Below are positions 24,691-35,699 of a stretch of 44,865 nucleotides of DNA, piece after piece (position 1 is the stretch's first letter; every line of letters begins with the position of its first letter). Made by a program: the position numbers and the translations under genes. This stretch comes from VFZS01 sp964353255. GTDB taxonomy: Bacteria > Acidobacteriota > Terriglobia > Bryobacterales > Bryobacteraceae. The DNA lies in assembly GCA_964353255.1 (NCBI GenBank), contig CAYGVJ010000025.1, positions 1 to 44,865 of the forward strand, given 5' to 3'. Below the pieces are notes generated by a model. That model saw only the letters and a program-made list of their open reading frames with translations. It did not search any database and was not told where the DNA came from.

Positions 24691-25083
24691 ATGGTAATCG
24701 ACACTTCGGCCGTGCTGGCGGTCCTGCTGGAGGAGCCGGAAGCACCTGCCTTCCGCCGAGCCCTCAGCCACGACCCGGTCCGGATGATGTCGGCGGTTTC
24801 AGCCCTGGAGACGACCTGCGTATTGGAAAGCCGTCGGGGAGAGCAAGCAGGCGTCGAGTTTGAGCTGTTGCTGCACAAGATCACGGTCCGGGTCATGCCC
24901 TTCGATGAGCGGCAGCTCGAGGCCGCCCGCGATGCGTGGCGCAAGTTCGGCAAAGGGCGCCACCCGGCCGGGTTGAACCTCGGAGACTGCGTCGCTTACG
25001 CTCTGGCGAAGGTGGCCGGGGAACGCTTGCTGTTCAAGGGAAACGATTTCACTCAGACCGATATCCCGGCTGTGACGGTCTGA
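24691..25083 (+). CDS. vapC: VapC PIN-domain ribonuclease toxin
   Basis: This 130-residue PIN-domain protein has MVIDTSAVLAVLLEEPE with the first acidic residue (Asp4), VSALETTCVLESR with the conserved Glu, and GLNLGDCVAYALAK with the C-terminal Asp, followed by LLFKGNDFTQTDI. All active-site acidic residues are kept, so the RNase is probably active. The ATG at 24691 follows the vapB stop by 4 bp. Confidence 0.9.
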   Translation: MVIDTSAVLAVLLEEPEAPAFRRALSHDPVRMMSAVSALETTCVLESRRGEQAGVEFELLLHKITVRVMPFDERQLEAARDAWRKFGKGRHPAGLNLGDCVAYALAKVAGERLLFKGNDFTQTDIPAVTV

Positions 25084-25092
25084 GGTTCTAAA

Positions 25093-26226
25093 CTACCGCA
25101 GCACCCCGCGCAGGATCAGGTTCACCACCACCATCAGGACGGAGAACGCCGGAAGCAGCAGCAGGGCTTTCCTCAGGCGCCGGGGGTCCTCGCCGGCGAT
25201 GGCCCCGATGACGGGCGAGCTGACGACCAGGCCCAGCCAGCCGGCAGTGATGACAATGCCCATGGCCGTGGCGGTGGCCACAGTAAAGACGTTGCCCACC
25301 ATGGCCAGCGTGGTTGGGAAGACCGGGGCCATGGCCAGGCCCGCGCAAAACACCGCGACCCAGGTCACTGCGGGAGCCTTGGTTTGGAGCGCCAGGTAGG
25401 TCGTGATGGCCATCAACACCGCCGCCGCCAGCGTCACCGTCTCCGGCGCCACCGCGGTCAGGATCTGCGAGGCCGCCACCCGCCCGATCAGCATCCCCAG
25501 CGCAAAGCCCAGCGAAAGGATGTTCAGCGCGCGCTTCTCGTCGATCCCTTGCGCGATCAGGTGCCGCGCCAGCCAGTTCCACACGCCCACCTCGCAGGCC
25601 ACGTAAAGGAAAAGCATCAGGGCCAGCAACCAGAGCGCCGGGTGGCCCAGCAACTGGCCGGCTTGCGAGAACTGGAAGCCGCGCTCGCCGGTCGGCGGCG
25701 GGATGGGGGCCGCCCCATTGAGTATTAGCGTGGCCGCCGTCAGCACCGCCACCAGATAGCACAGCCGCGTCGAGTTCCCGCCCAGCAGGTTAGCCAGCAG
25801 GAGCGGCGTGGCGAGACCCCCAAGCCCGAAGAACAGGTTCAGCAGGTTCATCATGGTGGCGCGGCGCTCGGCGCCGATTTCGCTGACGAGCGCGTTGGCG
25901 CCGGTCACAATGACGCCGCCGCCCAAGCCCAGCAGCAGCAGGCACACCACGATGTAGCGGTAGCCCTTGGAGCGGGGCAGCGCGAACAGCGCCACTGCCG
26001 CCAGCCCCAGGCCCAGCACCAGGCCCACCTTCTTGCCCTGGTTGTCGATCAGCGGCCCCACCGCCACCGACGCGATCATCAGGCCGAGGGCCTGCGCCAG
26101 GGCGATTTTGCCGTTCTGCCTGGGCGTGAGGCTGAAGCGCTTGGAAAGACCGGGCAGGATGGTGCCCAGCATGGCGGCGATCAAGCCGTACACAAAGATC
26201 GCCAGTATGGCGGCTGCAATCAGCAT
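25093..26226 (-). CDS. MFS transporter
   Basis: The 377-residue protein is strongly hydrophobic with about 12 predicted membrane segments. GPLIDNQGKKVGLVLGLGLA matches the loop 2-3 motif of the major facilitator superfamily (Gly-x-x-x-Asp-x-x-Gly-x-Lys/Arg). Segments such as YIVVCLLLLGLGGGVIVTGA and a second half beginning near ALWLLALMLFLYVACEVGVW fit the 6+6 arrangement, with some similarity to sugar (FucP-like) transporters. The substrate is unknown. The ATG at 26226 is chosen because the longer frame would run into the inverted-repeat element at 26272. It is convergent with vapC. Confidence 0.82.
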   Translation of the reverse strand: MLIAAAILAIFVYGLIAAMLGTILPGLSKRFSLTPRQNGKIALAQALGLMIASVAVGPLIDNQGKKVGLVLGLGLAAVALFALPRSKGYRYIVVCLLLLGLGGGVIVTGANALVSEIGAERRATMMNLLNLFFGLGGLATPLLLANLLGGNSTRLCYLVAVLTAATLILNGAAPIPPPTGERGFQFSQAGQLLGHPALWLLALMLFLYVACEVGVWNWLARHLIAQGIDEKRALNILSLGFALGMLIGRVAASQILTAVAPETVTLAAAVLMAITTYLALQTKAPAVTWVAVFCAGLAMAPVFPTTLAMVGNVFTVATATAMGIVITAGWLGLVVSSPVIGAIAGEDPRRLRKALLLLPAFSVLMVVVNLILRGVLR

Positions 26227-26271
26227 GGCGTTCCTCCACTGCGCTCTGAGAATGTTATCAGAAATGACGTG

Positions 26272-26351
26272 TGAAAATCCTGGGGACACGCCTGCGTTGA
26301 TGGCCGGTGGAACGTTCGAGGGACCCAGCTCGGAGTGTCCCCGGATTTTCA
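26272..26351. repeat. Inverted-repeat element of about 80 bp, third copy of the 18.6-kb family
   Basis: The ends are GAAAATCCTGGGGACAC and GTGTCCCCGGATTTTC, complementary apart from one extra base. It lies between the MFS gene and the Gfo/Idh/MocA gene, 1 base from the latter's stop. It matches the ends and part of the centre of the elements at 18604-18817. Confidence 0.75.
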
Positions 26352-26352
26352 G

Positions 26353-27633
26353 CTACGAGAAGCGATACTTCTCGGTTTTCTCCTCCCAGTAGATCTTCCG
26401 GTTGCGGCGGTAGGACAGGGTGGCCATGTGGCCGGAGATGGCGGCCTGCTGGCCGATGGGGGGCGGGGCGATCACCTGGGCCTTGCCCAGGATGGCCTCG
26501 ATGAAGTTCTTCACGTGGGCTTGCACGGCGTTGTTGTCGTTGCCCGGTATTTGCAGGCTCACTTCCTTGCGCCCGGCCACCTGCGCGGGCGGCTTGCCGC
26601 CGAACTTCTCGGGATAGAAATTGAGGATCTGGCGGTTGAGGACCTCGAGGGTGCCCTCGTTGCCCAGGAACTGCTCGCCGTAGCCGAAGCGGTCGTTGCC
26701 GAAGTAGCAACTGTAATTGATGTGGAAGCGGTCGGCGTACTCGAAGATGGCGCTGAGGGTATCGGGCACCTCGCGGTCGTCATCCGGGTCCACCCAGCGG
26801 TAGATGCCGCCGGAGGCCATGCAGGAGAGGGGGACGGTCTTGCCGCAGACGAAGTTAACGATGTCGGTCTGATGCACCATGAGATCGGTGGAGATGCCGC
26901 CGGAGTAGTCCCAGTAGAGACGCCACTGGCGGTAGCGGCGGCGGTCGAAAGGCCGCTGGGGAGCCGGGCCGAGGAACTTATCCCAGTCGGCGGTGCGCTC
27001 GCTCAAGTCGGGGGCGACGGCGTAGCGCCAGGCCGGATCGTTGGGCAGCGAGTTGCGATACCAGAAAGCCCGCACGTAGTGGATGTCGCCGATCAGGCCC
27101 TCGGCCAGCATATCCTTGGCCTTGATGTAGAGGGAGTTGCTGCGGTTCTGGGTGCCCACCTGGACCACCTTGCCGGAGCGCTCGGCGACCTTGACGATCT
27201 CGGCGCCCTCCTCGATGGTGTGGGCCAGCGGCTTCTCGATATAGACGTGCTTGCCGGCCTTGAGCGCGGCGATGGCCATGGCGTGGTGCAGGTGCTCCGG
27301 GGCGGTCACGAAGACCGCGTCCACGGCCGGGTCCCGGAGCAGCTCGTGGTAGTCCACGTAGGTCTTGGGGGTCTGCTTCTCCTGGGTCTGGACGCGGTCC
27401 TTGCCGCGGGCCAGGGCCCCCTGGAAGGTGTCGCAGACGGCGACCACCGTGACCAGCTCGGGCACGGCCTTGTACATCATGTCCATGACGTAGTTGCCCC
27501 GGCTGCCGGTGCCGATGAAGCCGATTCCGACCTTGTCGTTGGCCCCCAGAGCCGGGAGCACGGCGGGCGCCACGGCCAGCGCCGCCCCGGCGGAACGCCG
27601 CACGAAGCCTCGACGCGAGAGTTCTTCCGTCAT
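26353..27633 (-). CDS. Tat-exported Gfo/Idh/MocA-family oxidoreductase
   Basis: The 426-residue protein has a twin-arginine signal (SRRGFVRRSAGAALAVAPAV) followed by an NAD(P)-binding Rossmann fold with IGFIGTGSRGNYV (about 36-48), the HVYIEKPLAHT motif containing the conserved Glu-Lys-Pro (about 127-137) and a C-terminal alpha/beta domain. Family members act on sugars or inositols with tightly bound cofactor when exported. The substrate cannot be told. It shares its direction with the MFS gene but is separated by the repeat element. Confidence 0.88.
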   Translation of the reverse strand: MTEELSRRGFVRRSAGAALAVAPAVLPALGANDKVGIGFIGTGSRGNYVMDMMYKAVPELVTVVAVCDTFQGALARGKDRVQTQEKQTPKTYVDYHELLRDPAVDAVFVTAPEHLHHAMAIAALKAGKHVYIEKPLAHTIEEGAEIVKVAERSGKVVQVGTQNRSNSLYIKAKDMLAEGLIGDIHYVRAFWYRNSLPNDPAWRYAVAPDLSERTADWDKFLGPAPQRPFDRRRYRQWRLYWDYSGGISTDLMVHQTDIVNFVCGKTVPLSCMASGGIYRWVDPDDDREVPDTLSAIFEYADRFHINYSCYFGNDRFGYGEQFLGNEGTLEVLNRQILNFYPEKFGGKPPAQVAGRKEVSLQIPGNDNNAVQAHVKNFIEAILGKAQVIAPPPIGQQAAISGHMATLSYRRNRKIYWEEKTEKYRFS

Positions 27634-27769
27634 CCTTTGGTCTCCTCGGTGCAGGTGCTTTGACCGGCAGGGCCGGTCGCCCTGTCGGGGACTTCCCAGG
27701 ATAGCAGTGATCAGCAGAGGGTGAAAGCGTGTCCGTAGCAGATTCTCGCCTTAGCGCCGGCCGGGGTGC

Positions 27770-27775
27770 TATAAT
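27770..27775 (+). promoter_or_regulatory. TATAAT -10 box upstream of rimP
   Basis: A perfect TATAAT lies 72 bp before the rimP start; no strong -35 box is visible at 17 bp. Transcription would start near 27782, just ahead of the hairpin at 27798-27820. Confidence 0.5.
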
Positions 27776-27797
27776 AGGCCTGGTGTCGAACCACAGG

Positions 27798-27820
27798 AGT
27801 GGGCGAAAGCCCACTTTTTT
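27798..27820 (+). terminator. Intrinsic terminator/attenuator in the rimP leader
   Basis: A 7-bp stem AGTGGGC/GCCCACT with a GAAA loop is followed by six Ts. It sits between the TATAAT box and rimP, so most transcripts would stop after about 40 nt unless read-through is allowed. Attenuators ahead of rimP-nusA-infB operons, with feedback by NusA, are known in other bacteria; here it is an inference from position. Confidence 0.75.
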
Positions 27821-27846
27821 GTTGGTCCTGTATCCCCAGCTAGGTC

Positions 27847-28311
27847 ATGAGAGAAGCGGTGGCAGCGCGGGTAGTGGAGATCGCCCAGCGGGTGGGGCGC
27901 TCGGAAGGCATCGAAATCGTGGACGTGGAGATGCTCGGCGGGGGCCGCCAGCGCCTGCTGCGCATTTTGATCGACAAGCCGCAGGGCGTTACCCATGCCG
28001 ATTGCGAGTTCATCTCGCAGCAGGTGGGCACGATCCTGGATGTGGAGGACGTGGTGCCGGGCGGCGGCTACAGGCTGGAGGTCAGCTCTCCGGGGGTGGA
28101 ACGGAAGCTGAAGCGGCCAGCGGATTTCCAGGCCTGCCTGGGCAAGAAGGCGCGCGTAGTGTTGCACGAGCCGGTGGAAAACCATCTCTGTTGGGAAGGA
28201 ACCCTGGCGGATTTCGCCGACGGCCTGGTGACGCTGGAGGCAGCCCCGGACCGGCGGATCCGCTTCGACGTCGATCAGGTGAAGAAGGCCAACCTGATAT
28301 TCGAGTGGTAA
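27847..28311 (+). CDS. rimP: Ribosome maturation factor RimP
   Basis: The 154-residue protein shows the RimP pattern: GIEIVDVEMLGGGRQRLLRI, LIDKPQGVTHADCEFISQQV, then RLEVSSPGVERKLKRPADF (about 77-95) and a C-terminal SH3-like barrel. It assists 30S subunit maturation. It is the first gene of the nusA-infB operon, as in most bacteria. Confidence 0.95.
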   Translation: MREAVAARVVEIAQRVGRSEGIEIVDVEMLGGGRQRLLRILIDKPQGVTHADCEFISQQVGTILDVEDVVPGGGYRLEVSSPGVERKLKRPADFQACLGKKARVVLHEPVENHLCWEGTLADFADGLVTLEAAPDRRIRFDVDQVKKANLIFEW

Positions 28312-28343
28312 TCTCCTAAACATCTGGCGAAGAGGGAAGGAAG

Positions 28344-29825
28344 TTGGGAGCGATATTTCAGTCCATCGAGCTGCTCAGCAAGGAGAAGGGCATCGACCCG
28401 CAGATCGTGCTGGAAGCGGTCAAGGACGCCATGCTGGTGGCCGCCCGCAAGCACTACCGCACCGAGGAGAACCTGGTGGCCGAGTTCGACGCGCAAGGCG
28501 GGGCCATCCACCTGTTTGCGGTGAAGCAGGTGGTGGAGACGGTCGAGGACCCGGTCAACCAGTTGACCGTGGAGCAGGCGCGCCGGCTGGACCCCGCCGC
28601 CCAGCCCGGCTCGGAAATCCGCATCCCCAAGTCCACCGACTTGCTGGGCCGCATCTCGGCGCAGACCGCCAAGCAGGTGATCCTGCAAAAAGTGCGCGAG
28701 GCGGAGCGCGAGACGGTCTACCAGGAGTACTCGGGCCGGGTGGGAGAGCTGGTCAGCTGCGTCATCAAGCGGTACGAGGGACCGGACCTGGTAGTGGACA
28801 TCGGCAAGACCGAGGCCCGCCTGCCCAAGAAGGAACAATCCAAGCTGGAGAGCTTCAGCGTGGGCGACCGCGTGCGCTGCGTCATCCGCAGCGTGGAGAA
28901 GGCCGGCAAGAGCCCCGGCGTCGCGGTCTCGCGCGCGGCCGCCGAGCTGGTGGTGCGGCTCTTCGAGCAGGAGGTGCCGGAGATCTACGACAACACCGTG
29001 ACCATTAAGGCTTGCTCGCGGGAGGCCGGCGAGCGGACCAAGATCGCGGTGCAGAGCCGGGACCGCGACGTGGACGGCGTGGGGGCCTGCGTGGGGATGA
29101 AGGGGATGCGGGTCCAGTCGATTATCCGCGAGCTGCGCGGGGAGAAGATCGATATCATCGCGTACTCGGACGACCCGATGGTCTTCATCACCCATGCCCT
29201 CAGCCCGGCCAAGATCAGCCGGGTCATGATCGTGGATCCGAACGAGAAGCACATGGAGGTAATCGTCGAGGACTCGCAGCTCTCGCTGGCCATCGGCAAG
29301 AAAGGGCAGAACGTGCGCCTGGCGGCCAAGTTGCTGGGCTGGCGCGTGGACATCAAGAGCGAGGAGGAGAAGCGGCAGGAGGTGGAGTCGGAGATGGCTG
29401 CCCTGGAGGTCTCCGGTGCGCCGGTTTCGGTGCTGGTCGAGTATGGCCTGAGCGCGAAGGTGGCCGAGCGGCTGATGGAAGCGGGAGCCAACACGGTGGA
29501 GAAGGTGGGCGCCATGACGCCGGAGCAGCTCCAGGAGATTTCCGACATCGATCCCAAGACCGTGGAGGCCATCCAGATCGCGGTCAACAGCTACTTCGCG
29601 CAGTTTGAGGAAGGCGTGGGCCTGGCGGCGGAAGACGCCGGTCCGGCGGCCGAGGAGGCGCCGCGGGAGCAGGCAACAGAGGCCGCCGAGGCCGAGGAAG
29701 GCGCGGCGACGCTAGAAACAGTCGAGGGGGAGGCGGTCGGGGCGGCTGAGCTGGAGCCCGCCTCGCCCGCCGAAAGTGCGGAATCCGAGGCAGGTCAATC
29801 TGATACGATAAAAGGGGCGGACTGA
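28344..29825 (+). CDS. nusA: Transcription termination/antitermination factor NusA
   Basis: The 493-residue protein has the NusA N-terminal domain (IELLSKEKGIDPQIVLEAVK), an S1 domain (near residues 130-200), and two KH domains with VGACVGMKGMRVQSIIRELR and LSLAIGKKGQNVRLAAKLLG. A helix-hairpin-helix segment (LVEYGLSAKVAERLMEAGAN) follows. The last 60 residues form an acidic Glu/Ala-rich tail. The start is TTG at 28344 with GGAAGG just upstream. It controls pausing and termination by RNA polymerase. Confidence 0.95.
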   Translation: MGAIFQSIELLSKEKGIDPQIVLEAVKDAMLVAARKHYRTEENLVAEFDAQGGAIHLFAVKQVVETVEDPVNQLTVEQARRLDPAAQPGSEIRIPKSTDLLGRISAQTAKQVILQKVREAERETVYQEYSGRVGELVSCVIKRYEGPDLVVDIGKTEARLPKKEQSKLESFSVGDRVRCVIRSVEKAGKSPGVAVSRAAAELVVRLFEQEVPEIYDNTVTIKACSREAGERTKIAVQSRDRDVDGVGACVGMKGMRVQSIIRELRGEKIDIIAYSDDPMVFITHALSPAKISRVMIVDPNEKHMEVIVEDSQLSLAIGKKGQNVRLAAKLLGWRVDIKSEEEKRQEVESEMAALEVSGAPVSVLVEYGLSAKVAERLMEAGANTVEKVGAMTPEQLQEISDIDPKTVEAIQIAVNSYFAQFEEGVGLAAEDAGPAAEEAPREQATEAAEAEEGAATLETVEGEAVGAAELEPASPAESAESEAGQSDTIKGAD

Positions 29826-29882
29826 TCCACCCGGCCTCCGGCCCCGGCAGCGAGGCTCAGGGGCAGGGCAATCCCAGTCGGT

Positions 29883-32678
<2,796 letters not shown>

Positions 32679-32680
32679 AA

Positions 32681-32767
32681 GACAGGAGTCAGGAGACAGG
32701 AGTCTGGAGTCAGAATCCGCCGCGCAGATCGCTTTTATTCCGACTTCTGACTCCTGACTTCTGAATT
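32681..32767. repeat. Inverted-repeat sequence between infB and the ylxP-like gene
   Basis: A purine-rich block of repeated CAGGAGTC units (32681-32714) is complementary to a block with ACTTCTGACTCCTGACTTCTGA (32742-32763, here split over the right arm). It can form a hairpin within the operon transcript. It has no stop-T tract, so it is more likely a mobile intergenic repeat or processing site than a terminator. Confidence 0.65.
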
Positions 32768-32778
32768 TCTCCCGAGAT

Positions 32779-33066
32779 ATGGCTGCCGTCGGCGTGCTCA
32801 CCTTGGAGTTGCGGCTGGCCGGCGCGCACTCGCTCAAGGACAAGCGGCAGGTGGTGCTGGGCCTGAAGGAGCGGCTGCGGCGCAAGTTCAACGTGGCGGT
32901 GGCCGAGATCGACTGCCAGGAGCTGTGGCAGCGCGCGGTGCTGGCGGCGGTCACCGTCTCGGCGGACCGCGTTCACGCGGCCCAGGTGTTGCAGGCCGTC
33001 GAGAAGGAGGCCGCCGCCCTGCTGGGCGCGGAACTGGCAACGGCAGAGGTGGCGTGGTTGGAGTAA
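32779..33066 (+). CDS. DUF503/YlxP-like protein
   Basis: The 95-residue protein has GVLTLELRLAGAHSLKDKRQ and VVLGLKERLRRKFNVAVAEI, the hallmark of DUF503 (B. subtilis YlxP). The family sits between infB and rbfA in many genomes, exactly as here, and is thought to help ribosome assembly, though its activity is not well defined. Confidence 0.9.
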   Translation: MAAVGVLTLELRLAGAHSLKDKRQVVLGLKERLRRKFNVAVAEIDCQELWQRAVLAAVTVSADRVHAAQVLQAVEKEAAALLGAELATAEVAWLE

Positions 33067-33070
33067 GGGC

Positions 33071-33448
33071 ATGGATGCGCGGCGCTCTCAGCGGGTTTCC
33101 GAAGCCCTGCGGGAAGAACTGGCCGAGATCGTGGGTTACGAGCTGTCGGACCCCCGGCTGGCGTCGGTGACGGTGACGGCAGTCGAGGTGACTCCGGATC
33201 TGCGCAGCGCGCAGGTCCGGTTTCTGTGCGAGGAGCCGGTCGGGGAGGCGGACGTCCTGCGGGCCCTGTCTGGAGCCCGGCAATATATCCGCCGGGCGCT
33301 GGCCTCGCGGATGCGGTTGTGGCGCCTGCCGGAGCTGTGCTTCGAGGTTGACCGGTCGGCGGAGGCCGCCGGGCGGGTCGAAGAACTGCTGGCACAGGCC
33401 GAGAAAGACCGCAAAAAAGTCTCCGAAGGTACTGAAAACTCAGGATAA
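33071..33448 (+). CDS. rbfA: 30S ribosome-binding factor RbfA
   Basis: The 125-residue protein has RRSQRVSEALREELAEIVGY, SDPRLASVTVTAVEVTPDLR and ARQYIRRALASRMRLWRLPE, the KH-type RbfA fold in full. It binds the 30S subunit during 16S rRNA maturation. It starts 4 bp after the ylxP-like gene. Confidence 0.94.
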   Translation: MDARRSQRVSEALREELAEIVGYELSDPRLASVTVTAVEVTPDLRSAQVRFLCEEPVGEADVLRALSGARQYIRRALASRMRLWRLPELCFEVDRSAEAAGRVEELLAQAEKDRKKVSEGTENSG

Positions 33449-33450
33449 CC

Positions 33451-34437
33451 GTGCTACATTTAGTGGTACTGCTGGCGGTCTGGCAGGCGCTGACGCCTCC
33501 CTCCTGGAGCGCCCAGGGGGGCCAACCGCTGCGCCTGGAAGCTAGCGTGGACGCCATGGGTACGACCTACTCGGTGGTGATCTATGGCGAGAACCAGGAC
33601 CAGATGGAGCTGGCCGCCGAGGCGGCTTTCGAGCAGGCGCGGCGCCTGGACCAGATGCTGTCTAACTATCGCCAAGGCAGCGAGTTGAGCGAGGTGAACC
33701 GGCTGGCTGCCGAGCGGCCAGTGAAGGTGACGCCCGAGTTGTTCGGCTTGCTGGCCGCCTGCCTGGAATACAGCCGGCTGAGCGAGGGCGCTTTCGACAT
33801 CAGCGTCGGGCCGCTGATGAAGGTCTGGGGGTTCTACAGAGGCAGCGGCCGTCTGCCGGGCAAACCGGAAGTAGCGCGGGCGCTGGAGAAAGTCGGGTAC
33901 AAGAACCTGCTGCTCGATTCCGAAGCTCGGACGGTGCGCTTTGCCCGGGCAGGCGTGGAACTGGACCTGGGAGGCATCGGTAAGGGCTACGCCGTGGACC
34001 GGATGGTGGAGGCGCTGACCGAGAACGGGATCCGCTCGGCTCTGGTCTCGGCGGGGGGCAGCAGCATGTACGGGCTGGGCTTTCCGGGCACGCAGAAGGA
34101 GGGCTGGCCGGTCAAGATACGCGACCCCAAGAACCCCGCTAAGACGGTCGAGGAGCTGTATCTCGGGAACGAGTCGCTGGCGACCTCCGGCACTTACGAA
34201 AAGTTCTTCGTCGCCGAGGGGCAGGTTCACAGCCACATCATGGACCCGCGCACGGGCTATCCGGCCCGGGGGATGCTGGCGGTTTCCGTGGTGGCCCCCA
34301 AGGCCATCGACAGCGAAGCGTGGACCAAGCCCTTCTTCGTTCAGGACCGCCGATGGGCGGTCCAGCACCGGCCAAAAGACCTGCGCGTGTTCATGTGCGA
34401 GGAGAAAGCGGAAACCGTATGCGCGTGGCTTCCATGA
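33451..34437 (+). CDS. apbE: ApbE-family FAD:protein FMN transferase
   Basis: The 328-residue protein has a hydrophobic N-terminal signal (MLHLVVLLAVWQALTPPSWS). The ApbE core follows: MGTTYSVVIYG, DLGGIGKGYAVDRMVEAL (about 172-189), SAGGSSMYGLG and HSHIMDPRTGYPARG (about 258). It attaches FMN to threonine in periplasmic or membrane flavoproteins such as Rnf/Nqr subunits. The GTG start at 33451 lies 2 bp after rbfA; its stop overlaps the hemE ATG. Its place in a ribosome-assembly operon is unusual, where a DHH phosphoesterase or truB would be expected. Confidence 0.9.
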   Translation: MLHLVVLLAVWQALTPPSWSAQGGQPLRLEASVDAMGTTYSVVIYGENQDQMELAAEAAFEQARRLDQMLSNYRQGSELSEVNRLAAERPVKVTPELFGLLAACLEYSRLSEGAFDISVGPLMKVWGFYRGSGRLPGKPEVARALEKVGYKNLLLDSEARTVRFARAGVELDLGGIGKGYAVDRMVEALTENGIRSALVSAGGSSMYGLGFPGTQKEGWPVKIRDPKNPAKTVEELYLGNESLATSGTYEKFFVAEGQVHSHIMDPRTGYPARGMLAVSVVAPKAIDSEAWTKPFFVQDRRWAVQHRPKDLRVFMCEEKAETVCAWLP

Positions 34438-35456
34438 GCAGCCGTTTTCTGGACGCCTGCCGGCGCCGCCCCACCGACTTCCGGCCGGTGTGGTTCATGC
34501 GGCAGACTGGCAGGTATCTGCGGGAATACCGGGAGATCCTGGCCCGGCAAGGGATACTGGAGATCTGCAAGCGCCCGGACCTGGCGGCCACGGTGACCTT
34601 GCAGCCGGTGGAGATCCTGGACGTAGACGCGGCCGTCATCTTCGCCGACCTGCTGCTGCCGGTCGAGCCCATGGGGCTGAAGCTGAAGTTCATGCCCGGC
34701 GAAGGCCCGGTGATCGCCAACCCGGTGCGGACCACCGAGGACATCGACGCCCTATCGATTTCCAACACCGACGATCTGGGCTACGTGGGGGAGGCCATCC
34801 AGATCGTGGTCAAGGCGCTGGGGGGCCGGGCGCCGGTGCTGGGCTTGGTGGGCGCCCCCTTCACCCTGGCCTGTTACATCATCGATGGCGGACCGTCGCG
34901 GACGTTCTTGCGGACCAAGCAGATGATGTACAACCAGGAGACCCTCTGGCGCCGGCTGATGGGCAAGCTGGTGGACGTGCTGGGCCCCTACGCGCTGCTC
35001 CAGGTAGCGGCCGGCGCGCGGGCCATCCAGGTCTCTGACAGTTGGGTGGGCGCGCTGGGGCCGGACGACTACGTGCGCTTTGTGGCGCCTTACTCGCGCG
35101 CGCTGGTCGAGAGGATCCGCTCCACCGGGGTCCCGGTTATCCATTACGGCGCCGGCACCGGCGGCTTCTTCCGGGAATTGCACGCGGCCGGCGGGGACGT
35201 GCTGGGCATCGACTGGCGGGTCAACATTGACCAGGCCTGGATGGACATCAGCTACCGTTCAGCCATCCAGGGGAACCTGGACCCGGCGGCGCTGTTCGCC
35301 CCCCTGCCCGAACTGAAAACGCGCGTCATGGTGCTGCTGAAGCGCACCGGGACGCGCCCCGGTCACATCTTCAGCCTGGGTCACGGCATTCTGCCCGAGA
35401 CGCCCGTCGAGCACGTCCGGGCGCTGGTGGGCTACGTCCGGGAATTCCGCCTGTGA
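34434..35456 (+). CDS. hemE: Uroporphyrinogen decarboxylase
   Basis: The 340-residue protein has RPVWFMRQTGRYLREYREI near the N-terminus, with the conserved arginines that hold the substrate carboxylates, then LVGAPFTLACYIIDG (about 139) and HIFSLGHGILPETPVEHVRA near the C-terminus. It converts uroporphyrinogen III to coproporphyrinogen III in haem synthesis. The start is the ATG in an ATGA overlap with apbE; an ATG at 34419 is also in frame. A 38-bp piece of this gene (35259-35296) is copied at 36213-36250. Confidence 0.95.
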   Translation: MSSRFLDACRRRPTDFRPVWFMRQTGRYLREYREILARQGILEICKRPDLAATVTLQPVEILDVDAAVIFADLLLPVEPMGLKLKFMPGEGPVIANPVRTTEDIDALSISNTDDLGYVGEAIQIVVKALGGRAPVLGLVGAPFTLACYIIDGGPSRTFLRTKQMMYNQETLWRRLMGKLVDVLGPYALLQVAAGARAIQVSDSWVGALGPDDYVRFVAPYSRALVERIRSTGVPVIHYGAGTGGFFRELHAAGGDVLGIDWRVNIDQAWMDISYRSAIQGNLDPAALFAPLPELKTRVMVLLKRTGTRPGHIFSLGHGILPETPVEHVRALVGYVREFRL

Positions 35457-35486
35457 GGCCGGGCGGGCTGCTCCGGTGGCGTAGCT

Positions 35487-35699
35487 GTGGAATTCTCGGA
35501 CTATAAGATCGTAGTCTACCGCCAGGACGACGGAAGCTGGGTGGCGGAGATTCCCGCCTTGCCCGGCTGCTACGCCCTGATGCCCAGCCGAGGGGAAGCG
35601 CTGGCGGAGTTGGAGGGGGTCTTTGAGATGATCGCCGAGGAGTATCAGGAGCGCGGGGTCCTCATGCCCTCCGACACCACCGAAATCGTTCATGCCTAG
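35487..35699 (+). CDS. hicB: HicB-like antitoxin
   Basis: The 70-residue protein has YKIVVYRQDDGSWVAEIPAL and PGCYALMPSRGEALAELEGV, the partial RNase H-like fold of HicB antitoxins. It lacks the C-terminal DNA-binding extension found in some HicB proteins. It starts with GTG, and its stop overlaps the start of the broken hicA at 35692-35694, so the two were translationally coupled. Confidence 0.82.
   Translation: MEFSDYKIVVYRQDDGSWVAEIPALPGCYALMPSRGEALAELEGVFEMIAEEYQERGVLMPSDTTEIVHA

Noticed and set aside
26227..26289. Upstream start of the MFS gene
   Set aside because: The additional 21 residues derive partly from the inverted-repeat element at 26272-26351, and the first membrane segment begins right after the ATG at 26226.
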